This document shows positions 22,310-33,127 of a stretch of DNA of 64,000 nucleotides, in pieces. The stretch's first letter is position 1. Each line of letters starts with the position of its first letter. The DNA is from Owenia fusiformis (lineage: Eukaryota; Annelida; Polychaeta; Sabellida; Oweniidae): assembly GCA_903813345.2 (NCBI GenBank), contig CAIIXF020000004.1, forward strand, positions 28,893,985-28,957,984. Reading direction: 5' to 3'. The notes beneath the pieces were generated by a model. It was given only the letters and a program-made list of their open reading frames with translations, was not told where the DNA came from and made no database searches. A program made the position numbers and the translations under genes.

Positions 22310-25300
22310 TTGAAAGTCAGATTTGTGCATGTAAAGAGCACTATGGAGTCAAGTAAAGACTCAGATGATTTAATAGATCTGACAAAGTGTGGTACAAGTG
22401 CTCAGTCGAGGCAAGAGCCCGTTGTAAATTTCAAGAAGGGTAATGCTGCTATGAGCACACCCAAGACTGATTCTAACCTTGAAATGAAGGCAAAATCCAC
22501 TGGATATTGGTATGTGTCTGACACTGGTTTGAGTTTTATACAAGGTACACAGAAAAGAGAGGACTGCCAACCGGCTCCTTGCTCTTCCACTGCCGTGCCA
22601 ACCTCAGAGACAGACAAAATCAGTGCCATGAGTGACCAAATTAGTTATCTGTGGAGCAACATTGACTTAATTGGCAATACAGTGGATATTATGAAATCTA
22701 ACATGGGCTCCATGAAATCAGATGTGATACAAATTGTATCTAGCATGAGCTTAACTCTGAAATCTGAAGTGACACAGGCAGTTTCCTCATTGGTTCCTAT
22801 CCTGTTGTCTCAGATGGAACAGAGTTTGTCTGCTTACAAAGCCACGATGGAAAAAGAAATTTCTCGTTGTAAGCGTGAGACACAGGAGTTGATTAATGAA
22901 AATCGCTCCTTGATGAATGAACTTGAGAAAGTCAGGTTCAGAACTCCTCAAGATGTTGTTAAAGGAGGAGATGCACGTGTTGAAAGGGAGGAGTTAGCTC
23001 CATTAGTAGAGCAGATGGAAAGGTCTCCTCATAAGAAGTCACATGCTCTTAAAAGACAGAGAGCAATTAATCACAGTTCACCAGAGATGGGAGGTGATCC
23101 TCCGTCTTTACCTGGTATTGTTTCAGAACTGGATGAACAGGCTAGAGAAAAGAGTCAGATACCCGAAATGAAGGTGTCAAATACTTTAGAGATGGCTCGA
23201 AATGTAACAGATATAAAATTTAGCAAAAGAGCCATGAGTACTGATTATATAAATGAGGCTCCGAACAAATTCCTCTCAGTAAGCAGGGAAGATTCAAATC
23301 ATCCCAGTGCTCCTCAGTATGGCGGGAATAAGAGGAATTTACTTAGTAGTTCTCCCTCACGAGATATTGTGTTAGAGCACGTACCGAATTGTGATCTGTT
23401 GAATAGTTCTCCACATAGAGAAAACATTTCACAGACACAGCAGACAGTAAATGTGACAGGTACTACTTCACCATCACCTGATGTTGATATGACCCCTGTA
23501 TTACAGGTTGTAAGAGAAGTTTTTGGATCATTGAAAAATGATAACCAATCTAGTAACAAATCTGTGAAAATAAAACCTGATAAGTATGACGGTACAAGTC
23601 CATGGCAAGACTATAAAAGGCATTTTGAAGTGTGTGCTCGCTCAAATAACTGGAGCATAAATGATAGAAATGATTTTCTGGCATCCAGTTTGAAGGGGCA
23701 GGCCTTGGAGATTTTGAATGAATTGCAACCTGGCTATACATATGAGCAATTAGTGAGTGCACTTGATAAACGATTTGGGCCTGAAGGCAAGGCCAAATTG
23801 TATGAAGCTCAGTTTCATAGTAGACAGCAGAGGCCAAAGGAGCCACTGCAAAAACTAGGCCAAGACATTCGACGCTTGGCAGCTCTGGCATTTCCTGAAC
23901 TGTCCAGAGAAGCTCAAGACAGATTTGCTCGCACTCGCTTTCAACAAGCATTGCTTGATGATCAGATTCGAGATGTGGTTAATATGGGAGAGCCTGATAC
24001 ACTAGATGTAGCTATTTTTATTGCTCTCAAACAAGAGTCTTACCTTGAATCTGAACGAATTCGTAAGGGTCAAAAACCTACGTTATTATCAGATAACATA
24101 GGTGCAGTTGATATTGAGAGCAGTGCTAACGATGGTAATCTCGTCAGTAATGATGCACTGTACAAGCTATTTGACAGGCTGGAGGCTCTGTTAACTGTTC
24201 TTGTAAAGAAAGGGTCCTCAAGAAAGCCTAGGTCTGAGATAACCTGTTATAATTGTGACAAATTAGGGCATTACAGTTATGAGTGTACCTTTCCCAAGAC
24301 TTCACAGTCAAGGGATAGAGATAAGAAAACTACTATTGCTCCTATTAGTTTTGAGAATGTAGATAGTTCAAATCAAGAGAAGAGGATAATTACTACTGCT
24401 GATATATGTGGCTACCCTGTGAATTTTCTAGTAGACACAGGGGCAGTCAGAACTATGATTGACATTGCTGATTACCAGAAAATACCCTCAGAAAATCAGC
24501 CTGAATTATGTAAAGTGAATAAAATATTTAAACAGGCGGATGGCTCCCATCTTAAGATATTTGGAGCAATAGAATGCTCTGTTGATCTCTGTGGTACTAC
24601 TTGTGAGGCCCAGATAATTGTTGCTCAGCTCAGTGGGTTCAACATTTTGGGTTGTGACATCTTGTCTAAACAAGGAGTCAATATTAATTACCACAATAGA
24701 GAATTGTTACTGAATTCCTCCAATGGAAATGTAAGTGGGGAAATTTATGAGATATCAGTAGATGAGCCAAAAGTGAGGAGTCACAAAGCTCCCACTCTGC
24801 TGAAGAGTCTTAATGACAAGAAATCCAGCTGTGGATTGAAAAGCTCCTCCAGGAAGCTAAACTGTGAACATAATGAGGTCCCGCAATGGACACTAAAAAC
24901 TATAAGTGAGGCTCAACGTGAAGATCCTCACATCAGTCCAATATGGCATGCCTTGAACATTTCAAGACACAGACCACATTGGAAAGAAATCAGTTGTAAG
25001 TCTGAGATAACGAAAACTTACTGGACCCAATGGAATAGGTTAACCCTTAAGAATGGTGTCTTATGTCGTTCTTGGGAGAATGATGAAGGAACTTCATGTA
25101 CCCTTCAAATCATTACTCCAAGGCCTATGAAGGAGGCTGTGTTAAACTACTCCCACACTAATGTCTGCTCACGACATTTTGGAGTAAACAAGACTTACCA
25201 GAAAACTAGAGCCAGATTTTATTGGCATAGGCAACATACTGATGCTCGTGCATTTTGTAGAGCCTGTAGTACTTGTGCTGCAAGGAAAAATCCTCAGCGA

Positions 25301-25978
25301 AAGCGCAATTCTAATGAGCATATTGCAAGTAAATTATATGTAGCTGGAGATGCTGTATGGTTTAAGAATAACCAAAGAATGAAAGACAGCACTCCTAAGT
25401 CCAAGATTCGATGGACTGGACCATGGAAAGTGGTCCATGTAACATCTGATTTGTCATGTAAAATTGTTAATCCCAAAGGAGGTAAACCAAAGGTCATTCA
25501 TGTTGACCAATTGAGACGATATGAGGGTGAGCTCCCTTCCTCCTGGGAAATGTGTAAACTTGAAACCGAAGTATTAGCCCATGAGAAGCTCCAGGAGTTT
25601 CCTTTATTAGAGCTTTTCGGCAGAAGAGAGGAGCAAAATACTGTGCCACCTTCCTTGAGTAAAAAGGAAGAAGTAACAGGAGAGACAAAGTTGGATACTA
25701 TTGTACCTCCTTCCACATCTGGAGGAGAAATTGATAAATGTTTGTCCAACTGTAGTAATGATTGTCCTCCGATAAATAGATTGTTAAATGCTCCTAGGGC
25801 TCATGGAGAAACATTGCATTTGCAAAGAACTCCAAGCTATGTAAATAATGTTAGTTCCATCACTGATAATAAACCAATGTGTGATGATGACTCCAGTTCA
25901 ATTTTGAACAGGAGGATTTTTTTTCAGGGGATCCAAAAGACCCAACAACAAGATGAGATGTTGGCGACCATATATTAG
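22310..25978 (+). CDS. Gag-protease-integrase(delta) polyprotein
   Basis: An unbroken 1,222-residue frame. Residues about 90-220 form a coiled coil (MSDQISYLWSNIDLIGNTVD onward). About 420-590 resemble a Ty3-type Gag capsid (KPDKYDGTSPWQDYKRHFEV). A CCHC knuckle CYNCDKLGHYSYEC is near 644. A retropepsin-like protease has FLVDTGA near 705. An integrase HHCC zinc domain lies at 944-989 (YSHTNVCSRHFG, CRACSTC). A GPY/F-type C-terminal segment is near 1035 (RWTGPWKVVHV), followed by a Ser-rich tail. The region between protease and HHCC is only about 130 residues and has no RT or RNase H motif. The DDE core between HHCC and the GPY/F end is also gone. Both gaps keep frame. The first Met (22310) or Met at 22343 may start. 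Confidence 0.85.
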   Translation: MKVRFVHVKSTMESSKDSDDLIDLTKCGTSAQSRQEPVVNFKKGNAAMSTPKTDSNLEMKAKSTGYWYVSDTGLSFIQGTQKREDCQPAPCSSTAVPTSETDKISAMSDQISYLWSNIDLIGNTVDIMKSNMGSMKSDVIQIVSSMSLTLKSEVTQAVSSLVPILLSQMEQSLSAYKATMEKEISRCKRETQELINENRSLMNELEKVRFRTPQDVVKGGDARVEREELAPLVEQMERSPHKKSHALKRQRAINHSSPEMGGDPPSLPGIVSELDEQAREKSQIPEMKVSNTLEMARNVTDIKFSKRAMSTDYINEAPNKFLSVSREDSNHPSAPQYGGNKRNLLSSSPSRDIVLEHVPNCDLLNSSPHRENISQTQQTVNVTGTTSPSPDVDMTPVLQVVREVFGSLKNDNQSSNKSVKIKPDKYDGTSPWQDYKRHFEVCARSNNWSINDRNDFLASSLKGQALEILNELQPGYTYEQLVSALDKRFGPEGKAKLYEAQFHSRQQRPKEPLQKLGQDIRRLAALAFPELSREAQDRFARTRFQQALLDDQIRDVVNMGEPDTLDVAIFIALKQESYLESERIRKGQKPTLLSDNIGAVDIESSANDGNLVSNDALYKLFDRLEALLTVLVKKGSSRKPRSEITCYNCDKLGHYSYECTFPKTSQSRDRDKKTTIAPISFENVDSSNQEKRIITTADICGYPVNFLVDTGAVRTMIDIADYQKIPSENQPELCKVNKIFKQADGSHLKIFGAIECSVDLCGTTCEAQIIVAQLSGFNILGCDILSKQGVNINYHNRELLLNSSNGNVSGEIYEISVDEPKVRSHKAPTLLKSLNDKKSSCGLKSSSRKLNCEHNEVPQWTLKTISEAQREDPHISPIWHALNISRHRPHWKEISCKSEITKTYWTQWNRLTLKNGVLCRSWENDEGTSCTLQIITPRPMKEAVLNYSHTNVCSRHFGVNKTYQKTRARFYWHRQHTDARAFCRACSTCAARKNPQRKRNSNEHIASKLYVAGDAVWFKNNQRMKDSTPKSKIRWTGPWKVVHVTSDLSCKIVNPKGGKPKVIHVDQLRRYEGELPSSWEMCKLETEVLAHEKLQEFPLLELFGRREEQNTVPPSLSKKEEVTGETKLDTIVPPSTSGGEIDKCLSNCSNDCPPINRLLNAPRAHGETLHLQRTPSYVNNVSSITDNKPMCDDDSSSILNRRIFFQGIQKTQQQDEMLATIY

Positions 25979-26247
25979 GTGTAGTCGTCATTACAAGCCA
26001 CCATGACAAGAGACTTTTATACCAGCATCCAGAGAACAATGAACAGGAACTAATATACCAGTTTAACCAGTTTATTTATAACAGTTATGGGATTATTAGA
26101 GTATACTGTTTTCGAGAACCAATAACTGATTATGGACTTACAAGTGACCTGAGTAGGAGTAAAGCAGTTTATGAGTTCATATCCCATTCAGCAGATGGAG
26201 GACACTTGACTGTGCAACATTGTTTAGAGACACTTAATAAGTCATAG
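25957..26247 (+). CDS. Out-of-frame 96-codon reading frame after the polyprotein
   Basis: Directly overlapping the end of the polyprotein frame, a second frame is open from the codon after TGA (25954-25956) to TAG (26245-26247). It has no early ATG but protein-like composition (for example HHDKRLLYQHPENNEQE and HSADGGHLTVQHCLETL). No family recognised. It could be the relic of a longer downstream gene, or be reached by frameshifting; a chance frame is also possible. Confidence 0.35.
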   Translation, partial: DVGDHILGVVVITSHHDKRLLYQHPENNEQELIYQFNQFIYNSYGIIRVYCFREPITDYGLTSDLSRSKAVYEFISHSADGGHLTVQHCLETLNKS

Positions 26248-26372
26248 GTTAACTATTTCATTTTATCTCATGGTTTCTATAAGATGTTCTCTAAATTGAG
26301 TTATTTTAGAAAAATGCTTTCCGCTTCTTCTATTTTTGTGTGTATGTACGAGGGCGTACATTTCTCTAAGTT

Positions 26373-26378
26373 GGGGGG
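26373..26378 (+). promoter_or_regulatory. Polypurine tract (short, G-rich)
   Basis: GGGGGG, two bases before the 3' LTR start at 26381, is the expected site of plus-strand priming. It is short and preceded by AAGTT, so only a weak match to a classical purine tract. Confidence 0.55.
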
Positions 26379-26380
26379 TG

Positions 26381-28466
26381 TGTAGCGGGAGCGCATTTTT
26401 CTTATTTATTTTCAAGTTTTATTTTCATGCTTTTCTGATCAAGATCAAATTATGTTTTATATATAGTTAAAAAGAACATTCTTTTAACAATTTATTCATT
26501 TTTATTTCATGCAAAAAGGAATAATGGTTTTTGAGTAAGATAAGTTTGAATAACTAGTGTAAACGTGTGGTTTTATTTAATTGCCGGCCGCCTGGCACAC
26601 ATGATTTCAGTTCTTATTTACTCATGTTCTTTCTCATTAAATATAGAGAAGGGTATTTGTCCATAAATTATAATAATTATTTCTTAAATTAAGGGTGAAT
26701 TGAGGTTTTAAACGGTGTATTAAACTTTGAATTTGATCTCATACTTTAGGAGATATTGTAATTTAAAAAGAGTGATTTTCAGTCAAGTTTTATATTTCTG
26801 ACGGCATTTTGCCGACACTTTTTCAAACTTTCCCACATAGTAATTTGATTGACAGGCTAGCGCTAGGTTTATTAGTCTTTGATGTGACAGCTATTTTGAC
26901 ATTGTAGCAAGCTAACAGACCTGTTGTCATAGTAGCATTTCCTTATATGGAAAGAGATGTTCCGTAATCTTAGTGTTCTCACGATCATTCGAGGAATGGT
27001 CAGTCTAGTTTTGAATCGTTGAAGAGTAAGGAGCTGCGATCGCATTTTGGAATTATAACAAAATTGTATCAATTGGATTTATAACAGATTCGTAACAGAT
27101 TGTGGATTTATATTGCTGTATTGAGTAACGTCAGATATTTGTGCTATTGATGGTGTTATATTGTGGATTTATAACGAACTTGAACTGGATATATTTTGCG
27201 TTACACGGAGATGCGTTGTCATACTGAAAGTCGTTCAGTGCTGTTGTGAACATGTATTCTGCATAAGGTAATTAAAATAAAGTCTTGTTATTTGTTCTTT
27301 AAATTCACTATTTCTGTTAGATCTGTAAAGTGAAGTCAGAGTGAGAGAATCTAGTTTACATAACCGCTTTAATTCCACTTTGCAATCCAAGAGTGATAAG
27401 GGAAATAAGTTCAAATTCATATCCTTTCCTTCATTCCATCTTTTACATTCCATTCTTTGTGAAACGTTCCACCTGCCATTCGTTATTTCTAATCCTTTAT
27501 TCCCCGTAGTTCTATCACTTTAACAGTTCACACATCCATTATTTTCTTATCTTTTATTCTCAGTATTTCTGTCAACTTGTCAATTATTTCAATTTCATTC
27601 ACAACCAGATTGGCCATATCTGTAACAAATTGCTCTTACCAAAACTGCTCCTTACGTTTTGCTCCGGAGCCGATTTCACTTGTGTGGAGCAAAGAGTTTA
27701 TTCCAAAGAGGCAAGGTAGTGTAAGACTATTGATATGTGACTTAATTGGTATAACCAAGGTAGTAGTAATTCATATGCAATAGGTACTTAATTGCTCTCA
27801 AAGCTCCTGTTTTGCTAACACGCTTGTTTAGCTACTGATTTGGGAGCATTGAACTTTGCTCTGGAGCCCGTTGAGTTGCTCCCACTTGTTCAGCTATTTA
27901 TTCGGAGTCTTGCATTTTCCTCCGGAGCCTATTGAAACTTTATGCTTTGTGTAGAGACTCACTGATTATTGAGAGCATAACATTTTGCTCCGGAGCCCAT
28001 TGAGTTGCTTCTGCTTTATGTTGAGTCGTTGATAAGGAGCATTGCACTTTGCTCCGGAGCCTGTTGTTGGCTCTTTTTGTGCACGGAGCCTTTTTGAGCT
28101 TTACAGAGCCGAAATTGAGTGGAGCCAAATGTACCGATTGCTCAGTTCATTTTGCTCATGAGCCATCACCAAAGAAGCTAGAGTGTATAAATAGATATTG
28201 GCCAGAATCTTTATCAGAATTAGTTCCATTTACACATTCCTCTTAATTGACTCATTCATTTCACATTTATTAAAGTTATTCATTGTGTATTTCCCTTGTC
28301 ATTCTGTTATTTTATGCATGTTATATCAGTGGCATAACGACATAATAAAAATCAACACAACAAAATCCTTTCACCAACAGACATTCCCCGCAGGCTCTCA
28401 TACCACGTGAGGGTTTTAAAGTGACACTCGGGTTTCCGCTCGGCCCAGACACCACGTTCCGTCACA
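26381..28466 (+). repeat. 3' LTR
   Basis: Near-identical to 19220-21305. It ends CCGTCACA and is followed by ATAC (28467-28470). It holds the same TATA box (28186) and AATAAA (28344). Confidence 0.92.
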
Positions 28467-28470
28467 ATAC

Positions 28471-29690
28471 ATTGCATCGAAATCAAAATTGCAAGCATAT
28501 TATTCAATAGACATGAGTATAATGATTCCCGTTGACACCAAATGTAAAATTGCAAATCTCTCGTTCTAGACACACATATGTGCGTATGTGTACGTACGTT
28601 CGTAAGTACATGTATGTAGGTGTGAACAAAAAACCGAAGGGGTTACCTCATCTAAAGGCATTTATTTCAGACCATGAAGACTACCATTCCTTGATTTACA
28701 ACAAAAATGTTGAGTTATGCACCCTGTTTGCACCATTTTAAAAAATCTCACACCCTTAAAACGTATCAGTTAAGAAAAAATCATAGGAAATCTTAATGAT
28801 TTCCAAGCCATACCATGGACTATTCATTTAATAATGATTTATTAACCTTTTCGTGAAAAAATAAAACTTGCAGCTTTGTTGAATTTTCTAACAAATATTC
28901 CCCCCCCCCCCTATTCATTTTTCCTATCACCAGGCGTGATCGTGTGATAAAAAGAATTACTTGATATTTAGTATCAATTAGTATTATTTTTTAAGTATTA
29001 ATTGAATCATACAATGGATGGACGGACGGATGGATGGATGGACGGATGGATGGACGGATGGATGGACGGATGAACGTGGCTTCTCTATATAAGTAATTCA
29101 AGATTCAGGGATAAACCCCGGAATTCAGAAAAAATGAGCCCGGAAAACACGGAAATGAAAAATACTATCAATAACGAAAATATTTCCACATCCCTGCAAA
29201 CATTTGTAAAGAACTTTTTTTACATTTTACATAATACTTGTACATCGTGAAGGGTAACTTTGTATTCCGGTACTTAAGTTTTTAAATATAAATTATGATA
29301 TTTTGAAGCTTTTTTTGTTTTAGTAGTCTGTAACCATGAAACCAGATAAAGTCCTCCTTTGGCCATGATCAACGAACAACGCGTTGATTTAGAATATGTC
29401 TAAGTTGAAACAACAATACAAGAATGGAAAAATGGAAAATTGGAACATACATTTAAAATTGATGATAGTGTGTGTATTTATAATTGGACGATTTGAACTT
29501 CACGCCAGATTACACTTTAAACTTATGTTCGCTACTTTGCATTTCTATTGTTTTGCGTTTGATTGATTTGCGTTTGTTTTGCGTCTGCGTCTGCGATTGC
29601 CCTCAACTGATAATATCACACAACTCAAGCGTTGCGTTTTGCGACTGCTGTCACAGCGCAGAAACATTGCAGAAATATTGCGACCAACTG
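28471..29690. other. Gene-free stretch with poly-C and simple repeats
   Basis: Bases 28471-28560 are the right half of the LTR target site. They are homologous in reverse to about 1255-1345, inside the TIR element 1108-1729. A poly-C tract is near 28903. 29014-29073 is a GATG/GACG tetranucleotide repeat. No gene seen. Confidence 0.6.
29014..29073 (+). repeat. GATG/GACG tetranucleotide microsatellite
   Basis: About fifteen tetranucleotides, mixing GGAT and GGAC (atggatggacggacggatgg and so on). Strand-specific purine bias; no other feature. Confidence 0.9.
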
Positions 29691-30246
29691 ATAATGAGGC
29701 CTCTGGACTGTATGGTGCATGTGGTAGCTGCTCAAGTTCAATGATAGTGAAAATATCTTGTCGAATTCTTTGTTTCACTTTGATTTTTTACATGTTCTGC
29801 ATTTCAGCAGCCATATCGGAGCAAAAGTGATACCAAAATGAGGCTTGCTTGTCTGATGTCATTTTCATAGAATTTGACATTGACGGCCATTGTCATATGT
29901 TAAAACACAACTTAATGGTTGCCTGGTAAAAAAGAAGTAAACTAACATGGTTTACCATTCAAGATTCAAAGAGAGATTGGGGTCAAGACTAGCGAAACGA
30001 GTCAAATATTAGCAACTTTTAAGTCTGAAAGTTGACATGTGGCAATACCGTTCCCGGATGGCAGGATCCCTATATAAAAAAAATATATATATATCTAGAA
30101 AAACACATAAAATACATCATTTCTCCATGAAATCAATACACGAAGTAGTTAGGTTGTTAGTCTTTATTATTGGGAAGTTTTAGGTAATTTTATCAAAAAT
30201 CAACAAAATGAGAGCAGGCCGTCAAAGACTTTTGGATAATCCCTCG
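29690..30246 (-). mobile_element. Second mariner-family relic
   Basis: Blocks such as ggactgtatggtgcatgtgg, aaaatatcttgt, ttgcctggt and gactagc-aaacgagtcaaat match the relic at 17628-18405 in the same order. The right end still reads GACTTTTGGATAATCCCTCG before TA. The left end is lost into a tgcgtt-rich stretch. On the minus strand only LEQLPHAPYSPE remains of the transposase. More decayed than the first copy. Confidence 0.75.
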
Positions 30247-30904
30247 TATGTACAGCTATATAAGAGAAATCTCTCTATTTTTGGCACTGAAAGGGATAAT
30301 TGTATTTAGGGGTAATATACATGATTAGTAAACTGATACTAATTGTGTCTTTCTATTTTGCAGCTAGAAATTTGTTTTGACTGTGGTGTTTCTTCATGTA
30401 TATGACATGTATGATTGGAGAAGAAATTATTTCCTGTCAGCTAATAAAGAGTATATAATAAGATAACCTTACATGCACTGACTAATAAGTCATAATCAGC
30501 TTATAGTGAAAGCTTTAAATTATGCTTGATCATTCTATTATATTTGATGTAATTTTATATCCGATTATTAAGATATGATATGATCAGCTATGAATCATAT
30601 GGCTATGAATGGCTGTTATAGGATTTCATTCTCGTACTAATATATGAACCCCTGGAGATGTATGTATAGTATTCAATTGCAAAAATTGCTTTCTGCATCC
30701 CCTCTTAAATGGGGCTCATAGGTTATGGTAAACAATTTCAGATGATTCTAACTTGAAGTATGAATGTTTTCTGGTTATGAACACAGTTGTATCTTTTAGA
30801 CCCATTCATTATCTTCAAGAAAAGCATATAATGATAATTAAATTAACGAGACTAAGCTATAATAATCGACCAATAAACATACTTTTCAAAAATGTTGACC
30901 TAAT

Positions 30905-31575
30905 TTTCACCAAAAATGAAGCCAAGTCAACCCTAGTAAAACTCAACCCTGAGTCAACTCAACCCCGAGTCAACTCAACCCTGTAAAACTCAGCCCCAGT
31001 AAAACTCAACCCTATTAACATGTCTAATCTAATTATATGATGAGTAATTTAAGGCATTAATTTCTGAAAATCTTGCATTTTGCATAATTCTTTGAATAGA
31101 AAATGGTTCACTAGTTGATTCAACACATCTTTTGAAATCAAATGTTAGATGATTTAGAAATAATTAACAATGTAATTAAATGTAACTATAAGGTGTCAAG
31201 AGGGATTACAATTACAAAACAATTCTACATGTATTAGCAAGATAAGTACCATGTTGATGTTTTGGAGGTTAACTCATTATTAAATATAATAGGCAGGTCT
31301 AAGAATGAAACTTACAAACTGTCTCAGAATTATAAAAACTTTTTTTATGTATTTTTTAATGAAATGAACTTTCACATCATGTGGAATATAAGTTTATCAA
31401 TGAATAAAAAAAATAGGGGTTGAGTTTTACTGGGGTTGAGTTTTAGAGGGTTAAGTTGACTTTGGGTTGAGTTTTACTGGTGTTGACTTGGCTTGGGGTT
31501 GACTTGGCTTGGGGTTGAGTTGACTTGGGGTTGAGTTTTACTGGGTTGATTTGACTTGGGGTTGAGATGACCAGG
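30905..31575. mobile_element. Element with inverted minisatellite arms
   Basis: The left arm (about 30915-31012) repeats versions of aaactcaaccct and gagtcaactcaacccc. The right arm (about 31410-31572) repeats the complement, ggggttgagttttactgg and ggggttgagttgactt. About 400 bp of plain AT-rich sequence lies between. The arms are the same degenerate short repeat in opposite orientation, as in a foldback element whose termini are minisatellites. Exact ends and target duplication not found. Confidence 0.6.
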
Positions 31576-32292
31576 AAGCTAATGTAAGAGGTCTAAGAAA
31601 ATGTTGTATATGCTATTTTGTTCCAACAAGGTTCGGAAAGACATTTTATTTCATTCTCAAGAGTTGGAAGAAAGGAACAAAAAACAATTGCACTAAAAAC
31701 GAAAAAATGTTAACAAAAACAGTTATTTAAAATATATATAAATAATTTTTGCATTAAATTGTTGTCAATGAGTCAACATTACTTAAATGACTGTGTTTTT
31801 ACAAAATATTTTCAATAATTGGTTCAAGAGAAACACATTGTTTAATTCAGTTCACCATATCAATACCTATCCTTTATGAAATGAAAAGAATACATTTCAC
31901 GTTTCGAAATTTTTCATTTTTCAAATTCATTAGTTTAATCGATATTTTTAATATATTCAATGAAATTAGTTATTGAAAAGACATATTTTTCAGGTTTCGA
32001 AATTTTCGATTCTTCGATTTTATTAAAAAATAAATTTCGATTTTTTGATATCTTGTGAAATTCATGATTCATGATAATTGAGAAATATAACGCCAATTAT
32101 GTAAACATGCGGTACTAACTCACCGGGGCGAATCGAAACCAAAACGCCCCGCAAAACCGTTAATTTGAATTTCAAATCGACCCTGTCTTTGGAAAATCAA
32201 TGATTGTGAGTCCCACACTACACCCTTTTTCTTCAAACTTGTTCCATTAAAACCTTAACAGAAATACCTTTCAGTCGAGAAATTGCTTTTGT

Positions 32293-32540
32293 TTACAAAG
32301 TCCCTCGTTTTAGTGGCGTCTTGTCCCCAGATGTGAGAAGTTGAAAATCCTCAGAGATTTCAACCACAATCCTTGATATCTCGCCAGTTCTTCTATCACT
32401 CTCCCCCATATTCTGCCGGGGACTCCCATTACAACCCTCCATCGCTGCATCAACATGTTTATTACATGAAACGCAGCGATTCTGAAAAGTCCTACGCACC
32501 TGTTCGAAATTAACCAAAATGCCCCATTGTCTTCCAAAAC
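32293..32540 (-). pseudogene. Exon-like fragment, minus member of a head-to-head pair
   Basis: On the minus strand a frame reads LVNFEQVRRTFQNRCVSCNK and continues about 55 residues (with MEGCNGSPRQN) to a stop. RCVSCNK looks like half of a zinc-binding site. It is the inverted counterpart of 32597-32869. No complete protein is evident; a gene fragment or exon of an unrecognised family. Confidence 0.45.
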
Positions 32541-32596
32541 GCCCGGCAGAGTCTATGACTACAAACGTGTAGTTTCAATGTGTACAGATCCAACGG

Positions 32597-32869
32597 GACA
32601 TTTTGATCAATTTTGAACAGATGCGTAGGACTTTTGGAAATTGCTGCGTTCAATGTAATAAATATGTTGATGCAGAGATGGAGGGTTGTAATATTACTTG
32701 TACACCATTTAAACAAGCATTCCTTGCTGTGATAATACTTCGGCATGTGACCAGTGGTCTGCTGTCCCAACACATATTTTATACTCTTTTGTTGGACATG
32801 ATGTCAATGGCAGATCAAGGATACAGCTATGACTTCACTTCAAAATCAAAGTCATTTCTCCATGAAAAG
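32597..32869 (+). pseudogene. Exon-like fragment, plus member of a head-to-head pair
   Basis: The frame LINFEQMRRTFGNCCVQCNK matches the minus-strand fragment for about 38 residues (to MEGCN). Then it diverges into another open stretch (LLSQHIFYTLLLDMMSMADQ) ending at a donor-like AAAAG/GTAATT (32870). The two fragments point away from each other across about 55 bases. Confidence 0.45.
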
Positions 32870-33127
32870 GTAATTTTAAATGAAAAATGTTTTTACATAC
32901 ATGTATAACGTCTTTGTAAACTAATAGTGATTGATGTTTTTTTTTAATATGAAATATTGCCATTTAAAAATTTGCCCACATTGTGAATTATTTAAATCAC
33001 CGCCTCATTTATCCTTCTGTCAATATGTATGCTTCCCTGCATCACCAATGATAAGAATAAGGCTGACGAAGTCACTTGAAACAATGATACAATGCGAGCC
33101 AAATGGTCACTTCAAATTGACAGATTT

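Larger units (their letters stand above)
19220..28466 (+). mobile_element. LTR retrotransposon, RT-less, non-autonomous
   Basis: Two 2,086-bp direct LTRs (19220-21305 and 26381-28466) begin TGTAGCGGG and end CCGTCACA, and are flanked by the 4-bp duplication ATAC (19216-19219 and 28467-28470). By eye they differ at about eight bases, so the insertion is young. A primer site follows the 5' LTR and a G-rich tract precedes the 3' LTR. The internal part encodes one long frame with Gag, protease and integrase end domains but no RT, RNase H or integrase core, so it must be moved by enzymes from another element. Integrase and zinc-knuckle features point to the Ty3/gypsy group. Confidence 0.9.

Noticed and set aside
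23550-23951. 133-codon frame on the minus strand inside the polyprotein gene
   Set aside because: It mirrors the Gag coding region on the plus strand and shows no family features of its own.
26248-26380. Envelope-like gene downstream of the polyprotein
   Set aside because: The space before the 3' LTR is only about 130 bases after the small extra frame; no signal peptide or membrane segment is seen.
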